DNA of 64,000 bases, taken from Trichobilharzia regenti. Its lineage: Eukaryota > Platyhelminthes > Trematoda > Strigeidida > Schistosomatidae. Numbering within the stretch: position 1 is the stretch's first letter; each line of letters begins with the position of its first letter. Shown here piece by piece: positions 22,884-37,004 of this stretch. The translations under genes and the position numbers were made by a program. The stretch is from NCBI GenBank assembly GCA_944472135.2, contig OX235262.1, positions 172,855,509 through 172,919,508 on the forward strand, read 5' to 3'. Below the pieces are notes generated by a model, which made no database searches, was not told the origin of the DNA, and saw only the letters and a list, made by a program, of their open reading frames with translations.

Positions 22884-25800
22884 CAACAGATCGCTTCATT
22901 ATGGAAGTCAGCAAATATTTGTATATATTTCATGTACATTATTATCGCTTATTCAAGCAGACAAACACAGTCTTCTGATTGGTTGTTTCTGGTTTCTCGG
23001 AAATTTAAGCCACATATTTGCGAATCGTATTTGCCCACGTTAAGTCTGCTGTGATTGGTTGTTGAATCAGCCTTGTTCATATTTTCTCAAAGCCAACATT
23101 GGTGACCTAGACATTGACGTAAATAATTGTCTACCAATTGGCTAGCAGCCTGCTCTCATCACACTATTATCTGCTTTGGTTCCGAGAGGAAAATAGGGCT
23201 TCATCCTCACGCCTGAATTGCATTCAGTCTTCTGCAAACGTTTTCAGCTGGCTCCACGTCTGACCACATACTTTCATCTCATCTTCACATCACCTCCTCC
23301 ACTCCATGTCACCCTTACAATGACGACCAACTCAAAGCTTCCTTTTCGGGTTCCACTCGAGAAAGAGAAAGTCTGGAGTGTGATGTCGCTTGATGGTTTT
23401 CTCAAACTATGGCCAATCCACCTCCATTTCTTCCTGCATATTTGCTGCACAATTGGTCCCTGGTTGGTTCACTCATTGCCAGAAATCTCCTCCTGTTACT
23501 GAACATTTCTGGCCATTTGATCTTGAGTATTCAGCAAAGATGGCTGTAGACGAAAGTCTGTAGTTTGTTTGAAGTGCTCTTTGTGACGCGCCCAGTCTCT
23601 GATACACAAAGTAGCACCGACTTCACAATGGAGTTGGAAATCTGGATCTTATTTTTGATGCTGAGTGCTGTTGATCTACACACAGACTTGCCTTGTTTTC
23701 CCGATCCTCGCTTTGATATCCTCATCAGTTCCGTCCGCCTATAGTTGAAGCGGTGCTTCGCAGATAGGTAAAGGAGGTCGATTCTTTCAGATTCTTTCCA
23801 TTTGTGCTGATTGTTGCCTGTTGTTGTTGCCGTCGGCCAGGAATCTTAGTCACATCTGTCCTCCCTTTGTTCACTTGGAGTTCTATCTTCGATACTTCTT
23901 CTCCCAACTTGTTGCTTCTCATTTGCATATCTTCTATTTTATGTGAAATCAGGTACATATTGTCAGTGAAATCCAGAACCTCCAAGTATTTTGTGTGGGT
24001 CCATTTTATGCTTGTCTTCTCGTGCCTCGCTGTCTGTCGCGTTATGCAGTCTACCGAAATCAGGAAAATCATTGGAGATTTTTAGCAGCCAGTCGGCCTC
24101 GTATTACTCCTGCCTTTTCTTCGACGGTTTCCGTGAGTTTCCCAATGATTATTACTAGCAACAAACAGATTCCAAATAAGGCTGTCAACCGCAATTGCAG
24201 ATTTCATTTAAACAACACTTTCATGTTCATGATATTTCAAAGTTTCAATTTATGTACTGCGTTACATCCATAGAACAAACAATGACGGTGATTACTTCTC
24301 CTTGTGGATAATTAGCATAAACATAAATTCATATGACACACCGAAAATCACCTTTCCTGCCAAGAAGAGGAAAGCCGTTAGCTTATCCAAAATCTAGACT
24401 GGCGCACTTCCAGACATAGTACAGTCATCACTGTATGAATACCAAAGGAATTTGCAGAACAGCAAAGTTGTTCAAGGAGGAATCTCACACAAGTTAAATG
24501 AATTTCTGAGAATGAAATTTAACAGTTGGTTTGAATTCTTAATGCAATGGAAATCAATGGTGATAGAACTCACATATCAGTTGGGGAACGTGTTGAATTT
24601 TCCATGCTGTAAAAGAAATAGACGAATCATTTGTTAGAACTAATTCGATTTAATCAACTTCCATACAGGTTTTGATCATTAGGTTAAATATTCTACATTT
24701 AATTAACTAGAGGTCACTTATTGAAACATTTCCGCAGTATAATCAGCTACAGTTGAATATATTACGTTTAGTAATTATGAGTTAATTAGTTCCAGTCATC
24801 TGTCACTGAGGATTCCTCTTTTTAAACACCAGTCATTACTCAGATATACCTTCACAATTTGCTTAGAAAGATGTTGTGAAAGTATGTAGAAAGGAGTCGG
24901 CTATATTCCCCTTTATTGTGCTTTCAATGTGTATGTCCAAAATGTGTACATCTGGACATTTTATTAGAGTGTTTTCACTCAGTTATAAACTCGTCAGAGT
25001 ATTCCTTATATCTTGAGGCATTTGTATAAAACTAAAACTCGGATGTCAGGAACACTTTTGTGTGGAAACTCATAAAATCTTAAAGGTTTATTAACCCGAT
25101 GACAGGTAGTTCAAATGAAATATTTTCTATGTAGCAATATCGAGGTTACTGGCTTCACTGACATACACGGAAAAATTATTGGGACCGATGTACTGAACGA
25201 CGCAGAAACCGAAAGTGTGAGATATAAATGGCAATACTTAGACGGTAAATATGTCGTCTATTATAGCTTGACCCCAACAGTGCTACTGCCAACCAGTGCT
25301 TCATGACTTATAAATTTTCCATACAATGAGTAATGCAGTTACTAATTTTATGTTGCTGACTCTAGTCTTGGTAATTTTCCATCTAATGTTTTGCAATTTG
25401 CATGCATAAATGAGTAGATTATAAGTTGAGGAGAACGGATGCTGAGTGTTCCATAGTACGCCACGCCTCATCATCGAACAGAGCATAGAAGAATGGCAGT
25501 CGGATCTCCATATTCAGCTTCATCCGACTTGAAAAAGTCTTCAAAAGAGTTGACCACGAAGTTATTCTGAAACTACTTCTGCACTACAGAGTACACTGAA
25601 CCTGCTTCAGTTTCATTCAACAGTTTTATGATGATGCCACCTGTCAACTGATTCACAACGGAAAACTCACATGAGTTAGACAAGGCTGCCCACTACTATC
25701 CCCGATGATATTCCGAATTGTTGTGAACTAGATTATTCACTGTGCTTCAGAGTGAGAAGACAGGAATATATTGCATGGATAAGAAGATTCTAGAAGATCT

Positions 25801-28800
25801 GGGTTTCGCGCATGATTTTTCTGATCTTTGTTTTGGAGATCTACAGGCGGAAACCAACAAGTTGACGGTAGGGCTAGCAGCAAAGACAGGAGTTCAAGTA
25901 AACATAGTGGAATAGGAGGTGATGAAGATAAAGAACCACTCTAAAACAATAGCAACCAACAATCACCATTGACAGAAGGAATTTGAAGGAATGATCTTCT
26001 CAACTATGGTTGACAAGTTTAAGAACATCAAATTCTACATCGGAAAGGCAAGGCAGGAATTCATCAGCCCACAGTCAGAATGGAAATCTTCCACAGTCAT
26101 TATAAAGAAGAAGATTCGGAATATCAACACTAATAACATCAGAAAAATTTCTCTCCTATATGGTTCGCCCATTCAAAATGTATTCAACTGGAATGATTAC
26201 TTTATTTTGTTGCAGGAGTCCACCTTACAAACTCACCAGACGTTATATGAGTGGCTTTCTGATAATATTGTTTCTACTCCACTGATGTCATCTTAGGGTT
26301 GAGTCACGTAGTCACGCTCAACAATAGTCAGACAAAATGTCATAAAAATATGAATAAAAATATACGAATCAACAGGGAAAATGCAAATGTCATAAGTGAA
26401 TGACAGATCGTTTGTTCCATTAAATGTCATGGATAAATTATAAGGTAAATTCAAAATACATCTCAAGCTCAACTCACCCAGTTTTCAAAGATTTGACCGC
26501 TTCATGCACATAGTCCCACAACATTCTGTTACCGATTGGAGATACTGCGAATTCAGGAATCGCTGACCAGTATTGTTTGTCTTGTTTAATCCAATCAAAG
26601 TATCTGGATGTGAACAAAACCAGGAGGAGACAGTGACGTCATCATCATCATTATCAGAATGTGACAGTTAATGTTGAGGGATTCATTCTGTCTCTTTGAA
26701 TACCTACAGACCTGATACCTGAATATCACATTTGTGTTGTGTCACCAACCGAAACGACGAGTTTCATAGTCGTCGTCAATTTAAGGAAACAGGAATGTAA
26801 GGAAGAAGGCGAATAGTGGCAGAAGACAGAAACAAAACGATGAGAAGTTACTTCTCCGTCAAGTCAGGGGGTTCTATGGCGTCTAGCAGCAATAGTTCGG
26901 TTATTCCCTGCCTCCATATAATTCTTTCTTATTAACCAAAGTTCATTGTGTATTTTGCATCCTCTATAGAAAACATTTCACCTAAAGACAAGTTATTCCC
27001 TCTGAAATTCGATTCTCTGTAACTTTAAACCTTAAATTTTTGGTTATTTTTATTATCGAAACCCTTAAGTCCCTAACAGTCTTGACAACTCACTCGGTGG
27101 CCATCATCATGATCACCATAAATGTTTAGATTATTTGATAGGTCGGGTATTTTATCAACTATTTTGTTTCACATAAACAGTTCATTACAAAAAAAGACTT
27201 AAGTGATAACAATTTTGACAGTGAATTGAACATAATCAGTGTTAACTTGCTTATTCGACTAAATTGAAAGGCATAAAATGAAATTCTGATTGATGACACA
27301 TGGTCTAGTCTTTCTTCGTTTTCAATGAACAAACATCGGACGAATTAACTGTTAATATTATATACACTTACAGTTTCATCGTCCATATATCACGAGAACA
27401 AGATAATCCCGTCAAGATATTTTCTTTTTCAACATCTTCCGTCTCATTAACATTGTACTGACTTCTGAGAAATTTCCATTCTGCTTGCCCACCAAATCGG
27501 ATAGCTGTACAGTAGACGACTGATCTCAAACCAGGCGGTATGCTATGGAATGTGTATTCAGAGTTAACAGGAGGTAGAATAGGCAATATATAATCAGACT
27601 AAAGAAGACAAATTTTGAATCAGGTTGATTAACTATCTCACCTGATGATAAGAACTGGATGTTAATTATGGTTTCACCTTTGTATAGCAATAGTTGTTTG
27701 GGAAGTCCCTCTTGGATGATTTATTTACGATATTGTTACTTATTTAGACATTCCAACCAACTCTGTGATTATTATCCCTTTTTGTCCTAGACTGTCCATC
27801 AACGTTCTGACGTTCTTGTGTTGTCTGATGACACAGTCCTCATTATTTGTCCTTGTTTCTGTTCAATCTCCAATTTTAATGCTTCTCTTTATGGTTGTAT
27901 TATGACATCTGTAATGTGTTATTTTTTGACAGCGATTATGTTCTAGAGAGTCAAGGTGATTCTGAACTTCGAGTGTCTTCAGGAATTGTTTGGTGTGTGT
28001 GTGTGTGACTTGCTAAGAGAGTTTCAATCCCACCTAGTTGGGAATATACTTCTTGATTCCTAAGTACCTTATACGGTTGATCTTGACTGAATAATTCTGT
28101 TGTATAATACTTCTCTCGTATCTGAGATCTGATTTGATCTGCATAGCTGCCTAACAGGATTGTTGAGGTAATTTCGCATTTCGATATGTTATGATTGTAT
28201 TTACTTGTACCGTGGTATTTATCATAAACAGCTGTCTTTTTACTACTGTCCAGACGTTTTTGTGACTGTGAGTAAATGATATAAAGAACTTATGGTGGCC
28301 TGTTTAAATCACTGGCCAACCGAAACTGCTTTCCACCATAATGCTTAATTTCATGGGGATTTATCGTTGTTTTAATTGTTCAGATGTATCAAATAACCTA
28401 TAGATGAAATTCAGCGCTGATTCAACTTGTTTCCAAGTAAACGCTGTGAAGTTCTTCAAGGAAACAAAGATATACTTCAGATTATTACTTTACATGTAAA
28501 TCGTCTTTCAAGAAAAAATCATTTTGGAACTTAATACACTGAAGATTTTTGTACTATATGTTCACATATTGTGTGAAATAACGCTTTATTATTATTACTA
28601 TTATTATTATTAATTTATTGTTAGCTATACAGTAGAACACAATGAATCGGTTTCCTGCTTTCAAACCACAACACGCCATTTTTGGTCGTTACTGCCTTTT
28701 CTCCAGTGTTTCTTCGAAGTTTGCGTTGAAACTTGCCTGTAAACAGATTACTAAGTATTTTTAGGTATTTTGCAACAATCTCTACCCCATTTAACAATAG

Positions 28801-31800
28801 ATTTGCTTGATAGAGAGCTTACTGCATGCTTGAATCTCGATTCCCCCTATAGAATTAAACCATAACTTAAGATAATAGCTTTATTCCAAATCAGTACCTG
28901 TGATACAGAATGGAATTCTCAGCATTTTTACTACAATATTGCATGCAGTTAGTATGTTAACAATAAATAAAGTTCTACATAGATTAAAGTTATGTCAGTC
29001 AGTTTTGACAACAATATATTAGCATGTCAGTAGCAAAGCCAAAATTTAAACAGTATTTGAAGGTGTTAGAAAGGTAGATACTACTAGCATATTTACTGGC
29101 GCAAGCGATAGCAAAATGGTCGAGATATACAGAGTGTGAAAGAACGAACGAGAATGTTTTAAGTAGAGTTTGTAAAGAAGAGAGAAACAAAACGGCACAT
29201 AACAAAAATAAATACAGAAAGAGAAAAACAAGAAAAAAAGGTAGAGAGAAAACGTTGTAACTGTAAATGATGTGAGTTGGAAGGACGAGATCTATTTGTT
29301 CTACTGACTATTTAATAAGTTAAAGGTTTCACGCCTAATGCTTTCTTTATCGCACAGAACACGAGCTAGGTAGGGTATGGATGCGTTTTTGTACTTACTA
29401 GTGCGGGCATATAGTTTCATAGATAGGCTTCTGGTTTTCATGGGGAGAGTTGCGAATGTAGAGGGTGTTGTGAGTCAGATAAAATGGATTTCGCCCATTT
29501 TTCACATGAGTCCATGTGCCTGTCCACCAGAATATTAACAAGCTGGCTAAGTGGCAAACTGTTACCCTGCTGACAACCTTTAACATCATACATAATAAGG
29601 TATAGTCTTTCTTCAATAGCCCAGAAAGAATGAATTATGGGAAGAAAATTTAGCACCTTTCGGAGAGTCATATCTACGAAGAATGCATATTTCGAGGATA
29701 TAGACGGGTCAAATATTGGACATTATTAATTGAAGGCCAAGTATTGGTTTGTAGGGATTAGACTGACTGGTTACGGGATTCCACCATGAGCTGTCGTAAA
29801 GTGTTCAATGGATCTGGTACCGGCGGCTGAATGGTCTACGAGCTAGATCGCCTTGTAACCAGAAGGACCTGGATTCAGTTCTTGGTATGCGCGTATTGGT
29901 GAAGAGTCCCAAACAAGACTGATGAAACAGCTGTCTGTCCAGTACTCCCTGGAAGTTTTCCAATAATTGAAGGCCAAATCAGTACATCTGTTATGAACAG
30001 GTCATCCATCAGCCACTTCATCATCAATCAATTTTGTCAAGATATTTCAATAATATGGGATCGACAAGTTGAGGTTTGTCAAAGAAGTGAGTTCCTATGA
30101 AATTCTCTTGAAATATATTTCAACTTCATACTCCAATAATGTTTATTCTGCTGTGGTACACTGATCGCCCAAAATATGTTTACCAGTAATATGTATCTTT
30201 AACGACAAATGGATTCAATAACACCGTAATGTCCATCAGTCATGAGAATTCTTCAGTGATCTTGATTCATCCATCTATTTAGTTATGAAATTCATGTCAC
30301 ATTAATGAGTTTCCCTACCGTTTGACTCGTCTCAAGAGATCTTAAAACAAGTAAGTGTTCAGATTCGTTGGTTGATCAATAAAACGTGCCTCAGAATGCC
30401 ATAAATAGGAGATGGACATCTGCATCGTTTCAATATTTTGACATTCAACTAGACTAAATGATACTCTAAATGAAATTACGTCAGCTTTCAATCTTTATAT
30501 TGGAAACTGTCACCATATTACCCACAAATAATGGTAAGTGGAGTGCTCTCCAAGACTAAATACATGGAACAATCTGGACAACTTCTCTTAACAACACATC
30601 TCGAAAATGTTACGGTTGCTCTTCAGATCACTTCCACATCGATTCAAACAAAATGTCTAGGCGACTATCTCATTATAACATCAAAATGAAAGTTAACGTT
30701 TCTTGAATAACTCACGGATTCGTCACAGGTTCTGACATCCATAGTGTGAATAATATTCTAGCAATGTGTAGACATAATTCATGTTCAACATGACAAGCAA
30801 TTTCCCCCAAGGTTCCGCGTAACAAACTGAAGATCAACAACAAAACGAGACAAGAAATCAAGTACAAATCAACCTTTTTTGATGAGGTTTAAGTCATTGA
30901 CAACTGAATATGAGGCACATAGATGACCAGAAATACGTGCCTACAAATTTATTCCACACAACGTTCAGATACATGCAAAGAAAATCAGTATATGCTAAAA
31001 CATGCTGCATCGCTAAAATCTTCATCAGTAAGTGAAAATTATCGACTGTTAAACATTTCATTCCTAATAACTTTTCTCTATTCCCCGCTGCTACAGCTCT
31101 ACTTTTGATGACAGTGCTCTTGGCCAGACTTTACTTCAACTCTTTTCACTCCCATCAACTATGTTATGTGTCTCTATTTAACGATTTAATTCCATTTTAA
31201 TCTCTAACTGATTAATGATTCTGTATTGAGCGAATTTCTTTAGAATCTCGATGTTTATCTAGAAAACCCAAAATTTTAGTGATGCGCTTCTTAATTAAAT
31301 CACCCAGCTCAGGGAACACAACCTCATTCAAATGTATGGCAGCATTCGGAGATAAGAGGTACCTGAATATTTCTTAATCATATTTTGTTAATCAATTATT
31401 CTTGAAATACCACTGTCATCAGCACTACATTTGATATAACAATTAGGCATAAGTGTTGCAACGAATGAATGATTAAGAAAGCTATAAAACTTACTGTTTC
31501 TCTTCATTTCGATCTTCTGTCATAGTTATCCAATCAACGTCTCTCACAGCTGCATTTACAAGGAGACGTACATATGCTTGGTAGCCTCCGTAATTCTCAT
31601 CCAAAAGAAGCATACGGTCAAGATAGAGAAGAGCTCTTCCGGCAGTTGTCCAAGGCACATATTGCGTTTCTTGGCTCAAATATTTCGTCAAGTTCAGGAA
31701 AGTAGTGAATGATACGTTACCATGACTGGAAGAAAGTAGAAAATATGAGAGATTTTTGTTTGTACTTTTATTGGACACTAGACAGTAATGAGTAGCTGTC

Positions 31801-34800
31801 ATGTGTCTAGTCTTTTGTTCGATGCAGGTTGAAGGTTTGTTTTCTACATGTTTTCAAACTGTCCCTGATCAACACAAACTATCTCAGCCTTAAATTTATA
31901 GACTATTTTCATTCTGTATACAATTGGTGGATGGTGACTAGCAGTGGAATCCAGGATGCGCATTTCGTCCTAATTGGGACTCGTCAGCTGGATGTACATG
32001 CATTTCTCAGTGAGTGATGATGTTCCCAACGGGGCTCAAACCCAGTGCCCATAATTTCAAACGCCAAAGCGTTATCCACTTGGAATGGCTTGGAATGGCA
32101 GTCACCTCTCCACCTCACTCAACTTCATTGACCTTGAAAAGGCCTTCGACAGACAGCGTCGATCGAGAGGTGATTTGGAAACTACTTCGCTACTACGGGT
32201 TGCCATCAACAATTATACATCTCGTCCAACAGTTATATGACAATGCTATTTGACAAGTAATCCACAACGGGAAACTTACGGTAGCCTTCGAAGTGAAGAC
32301 AGGAGTGAGGCAAGGCTGTCTATCATCGCCAATGATCTTCCTGATTGCAGTAGATTGAATAATGCGACAAACAGCAGGCAGTGAGGAAACAGACATAAAA
32401 TGGACTCACACAATATTCTTGGAGGATCTGGATTTCGCCGATGATATATGTCTGATTTCCCACAAACTGGAAGATATGCAAGTGAAAAGCAACAAGTTGG
32501 CCATAGAAGAATCATCAAAGATAGGACACCATTTAGGTGAACATAGATAAAACAGAGGTGATGAAGATTCCTGGCCAATACCAACAGCCGCAGCAACAAC
32601 AACAGACAACAATCAGCATAAATGGGAGAAATCTGAAAGAAGCAAATTCCTTTACTTATATGGGAAGCATCATTTCAACTACAGGCCAACGGAACTGACG
32701 AGGATATCACAGCACAGAAAATCGGGAAAGCAAGACAGGCTTTCATTGCACTGAAGTCTGTGTGGAGGTGAACAGCACTCAGAATCAAAAATAACATCCG
32801 GATTTTCATCTCCAATGTGAAGTCAGTGCTACTATACGGATGGATCAAAGACTTGGCGCGTTATAAAGAGCATCTCAAACAAACTACAGACCTTCATTAA
32901 CAGTTTTCTTCGCTCAGTGCTACTCAAGACCAGATGGCCGGCCAGAAAAGGTCAGCAACAGGGATCTCTGGCAATAAGCGAACCAACACAGCAGGAACCG
33001 TTTGTGAAACAAATGTGCAGAAAGAAATGGAGATGGATTAGCCATACTCTGAGGAAACAAACGATCATGTGACATCACCCGTCAGGCCATCGCTCGAGTG
33101 GAACCCGAAAGGGAAGCGGCGAGTTGGTCGTCAGTGCAAGGGTGACTTGGATGAGGTCATGTGAAGAGGAGATGAAATCATGTAGCAGACTTGGATTGGG
33201 ATGAAAAAGTTGGCAGAGAACCGAAGGCAATACAGACGCGCGTCTGAAGCCCTATGTTCCTCTAGGAATTAAAGGATATAATAAGAATAAATAAATCCCA
33301 CAGGTTGTTGGTAGTTTTCGGGGCAATATGGCGTGCGTAAACATTCTGTTTTTCAGAAATGCCTTGTTTCCTGTAAACATTGAACAACAGATAACTGTTT
33401 AAATGTATCACTTTTTACTAATGACAGTAAGAATTTCAAAATAGGCAAGGTGTAATGTTGAAGGAAATTATCTTCACTAATTTTGAACAGGAACGCAGTC
33501 TCTCACTCACTGTCTGAGATATCACACGAGTGATGAGAGAAATATAAACAGATTTAATGTAACTATGAGTGGATTTCCATACACTGTACACTAAGATACA
33601 CTTTGCAGTTCCTATCGAAACAACACAGTTGAAGTAGGAACGTCTTGGCTACTACTTCACCTCTAAATGAATTTCGTTGAGGCTATAATCTCTACCATCC
33701 AGCATGAACCATGTGGATGTCTATTTTGTTGAATACAGAAATGTTTTTGTAGAAATCATCTACTGTGTAAACTCATTACTATGTTATTATTAATGCTTTA
33801 CCAGTACACTATTAGATCTGAGAATTTCGGTAAATAAATGCTAGACGAACTATCTGTGTCTTGCTCCAAATGCGTCTGTCAACAGTTTAGATCATTTAAT
33901 ATTCCAAATAAGCGCTTTCCTTAACCTCGGGACAAATCAGGAAGATATAAGATGTTTCTAATACAGTCCTACAGGAAGGAGGTCAATCACGAGCCCGAAT
34001 AACTCATTGTGAACGTCTCTCACTACAGACAGCACTGGGTGACGCGGGTTCAAATCTCAGAAAAGAAATGAGCTCCTTCAAGGTAACTGCAGATGCGCCT
34101 TGCTGACTGCGGAATGTTCCAACTAGCATGGAACCCGGGTCTAAACAAGGCTTCCTTCCAATTGCCTCAAACCATCCAATATCATTAAATCAAAGTGCAC
34201 TATGATGGCGAGCGACCTAGAATGGTAACCACATTGTAAACCTGACTGATTGAATTCAGTCTGAACCAAGCAAAAGACTAGATATGTCACACTAGTCATC
34301 AGTGTCCAATCAAACTATCTGATGTTTTCCATTGACCAGTATAACAATATGTTGTCCACTTATGAGAAGAACTCGTCCATCAGATAGTAGGATAGTGCAG
34401 AGAAGGAATTCGAGGTGTACAGGTGTACAGCCCATCAATCAGTCATTCCTTCGGTATATTTTATTTTATAACTTTCGTTTAGTTACTGATCACTTACTTC
34501 GCGAGATGGAATAAATCACCGATGATTTGTGGCCGTGCAGAAGCTGGAACACTCTGAAAGTAGAAAATAGATCATATGAATTAATAGAAATTTTGAATGA
34601 TCTTCAAATGTCATATTTATGGGGATTCAAATTATTTCAAAGTTGATGTTTTTATTTTGCAAACCAGAAAACATTAACTAGAGAAGGGCTGGAAACCAAG
34701 GAACTACGAAAGGGATTACTCGGAACTAGAACGCGATATTTGAGGACTTCTCATCGATTGCTTGACCACAGATAGAACACAGCAAGCACGCCATCAACTC

Positions 34801-36966
34801 AGATTGTTTCCACATTCTAAAATTAGACAAATGTCTTTTGGCGGACAAAGTGTTTTTGTAAATATATGGCTTCTGCAATATGAACTACAATTTTCTAAGT
34901 CATTTTGACAAACAGATTTCGGTGTTTTGTGAAATTTTAATTATTTCGTTTTACATATCTACAGATTTACTCCAGTGGGGAATTGTCCATCACACTGTGT
35001 AGTTATTCGTTTCAAGAAACATCCTAAGAGGTAAAATCAAGTGGTCAACATTTTTAACATTTTACATTCTCATGCGTCATACCTCCTAATCATGAACAAT
35101 TATTAAACTTAATGGAATTTTTCCTTTGTGTCAGCCTTCACCCTTTTTTTAATTCGTTCTAATTTATGAGTTGTGATTGAATTAGGGACTCTGGAAGAGG
35201 ACTGAATTCTATGGGGAAGAGATATTTGATTTATTGATATGGCTGAGAGGATTGATGAAATCAGATGAACATTGCGATCATGAAGTAAGGAGGCTGAGTT
35301 GGCGTTAATCAGTAAACATTTAGATATTCGACCTTCAATTGACACATTTGCATTTCTTTATAAGGTAGTAATAAAATTACAAGATATCGTGTATATCCAA
35401 CATGTTACCCCGTCCCTATCTCAGTCGAACACCCACTTTCTCTCCATATAGTCCGTTCCCTGTCCTTTCCTTATTCCTAAGTGTCAACATAACGAATATT
35501 TCCTCAGGTTATGTAATTCACACATATCACACTTATAGGATGTTGTCCGCCACTTGTGTTCAGTTTAATATAGGTCACTGAACAGATTCGTATCTAACCA
35601 GAATGTATCAGTGATTATAAGTGAATGACTCAATAATAGACCATTGTAACTTGAGTCATTTCTCTTATGGTCACTGCTATTATGAAATAAGATTTTTAAA
35701 CCTACTTACCTTGAAATTCTTGAGTAATTCATCTGTCAACACTTCCCAGTTATTATCAACGTAATGAACTCTATAATATCCAATCTGTCCAATATTGATT
35801 ATGTACCAGTCATTTGGCTTAACGTTGAGCTTCATCTTCAGAGTAGCTTTAAGATGAGAGGAATTAATATGATATTATGTACTCCCTATACAATTGATAA
35901 TACACCATTAACGACTAAGTAAAGGAAATTCACGCGTATTGAGTAATATTTCTATATAATGGGTAGTGTACTCTACACCACTCAGTGTAGAACATATCGA
36001 AATTGAGAAGTATTCAAATATGTTATTCTGAAGATCGGGTTCGAATGAATCACAAAAACGTTCAAATTGTTATTGTGATTTACAAATATTCAAATTCGGT
36101 TTTAGGTAACTTTTATCACATGGACAAAGTCTTCGTCGTTCTCAGGATAGTTAATTGCAGTTGTGTTTTGCAAGGTATTAGGTTCCATATAATTCAACCA
36201 GTGATCAGTTAAATCATTATACAGAGTAATTCATCGACAGGAATACAAATCAAAAGCCAAGGAGATCCAAGGTACCAACAGTTTCGAAAAAGGCCTTGTT
36301 GTTTCAGCCTCACTACCTCAGTGATAACTTCAGTGAAATAATAATCCAACGCTTAGGGAATGAGGTGAAAAGAGCATTCAGCGCCACTGAAGTGAATTGT
36401 CTCCTCGAAACCACTCTTTATTTTATTCTACGTCCGTAAGTTAAAAGGTAAACTGGCTAATTTTGCCTCCTCTATGTGTATCTAACATGCTGACTGCTCC
36501 TGTGGAGCCACTCGAATAGGGCGCAAAGTTAGGCCTGTTTATCGTCGGATTTCCGAATACCATTCTGCGTGGTTAGGTAAGAACAAACAAGGTTCATTCA
36601 TACCTTTACTATATGTCACCTCGTGGATACAGATCAAAAATCGATGCTCATGATGTTTACAAAGTTATCTAAACTTACTCGTGCCTCAAGAATTCGTCTG
36701 TTGAAGGAATCTACATCAAGCAACACTTGAGTGTCTGAAAGATGTTGGTACAGACTCTTTCCGTCACTTGGTCATCTATGTTTTAACGATCTCTAGTTTA
36801 TTGTAGGCCTTTTTATTAGTTTTATATGATATTCTATTTAGTATAACATTTTCAATGCTTATTATAAATTACGCAACTCCCTTGAACTGCAATTCCACTG
36901 GTCCTAACAAATCGATATTATTTAGAAACGCATCATTATTGTCAATAACGATTTTTTTAGATTATC

Positions 36967-37004
<38 letters not shown>

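Noticed and set aside
22741..23043. Long lysine-coding frame and its poly-Phe counterpart on the other strand
   Set aside because: Products of the 92-base homopolymer, not proteins.
27543..27598. Upstream extension of the 27372 exon (acceptor CTTCTTTAG)
   Set aside because: It breaks the phase with the preceding exon, while CCATAG at 27543 restores [13 protein letters not shown] as in the family.
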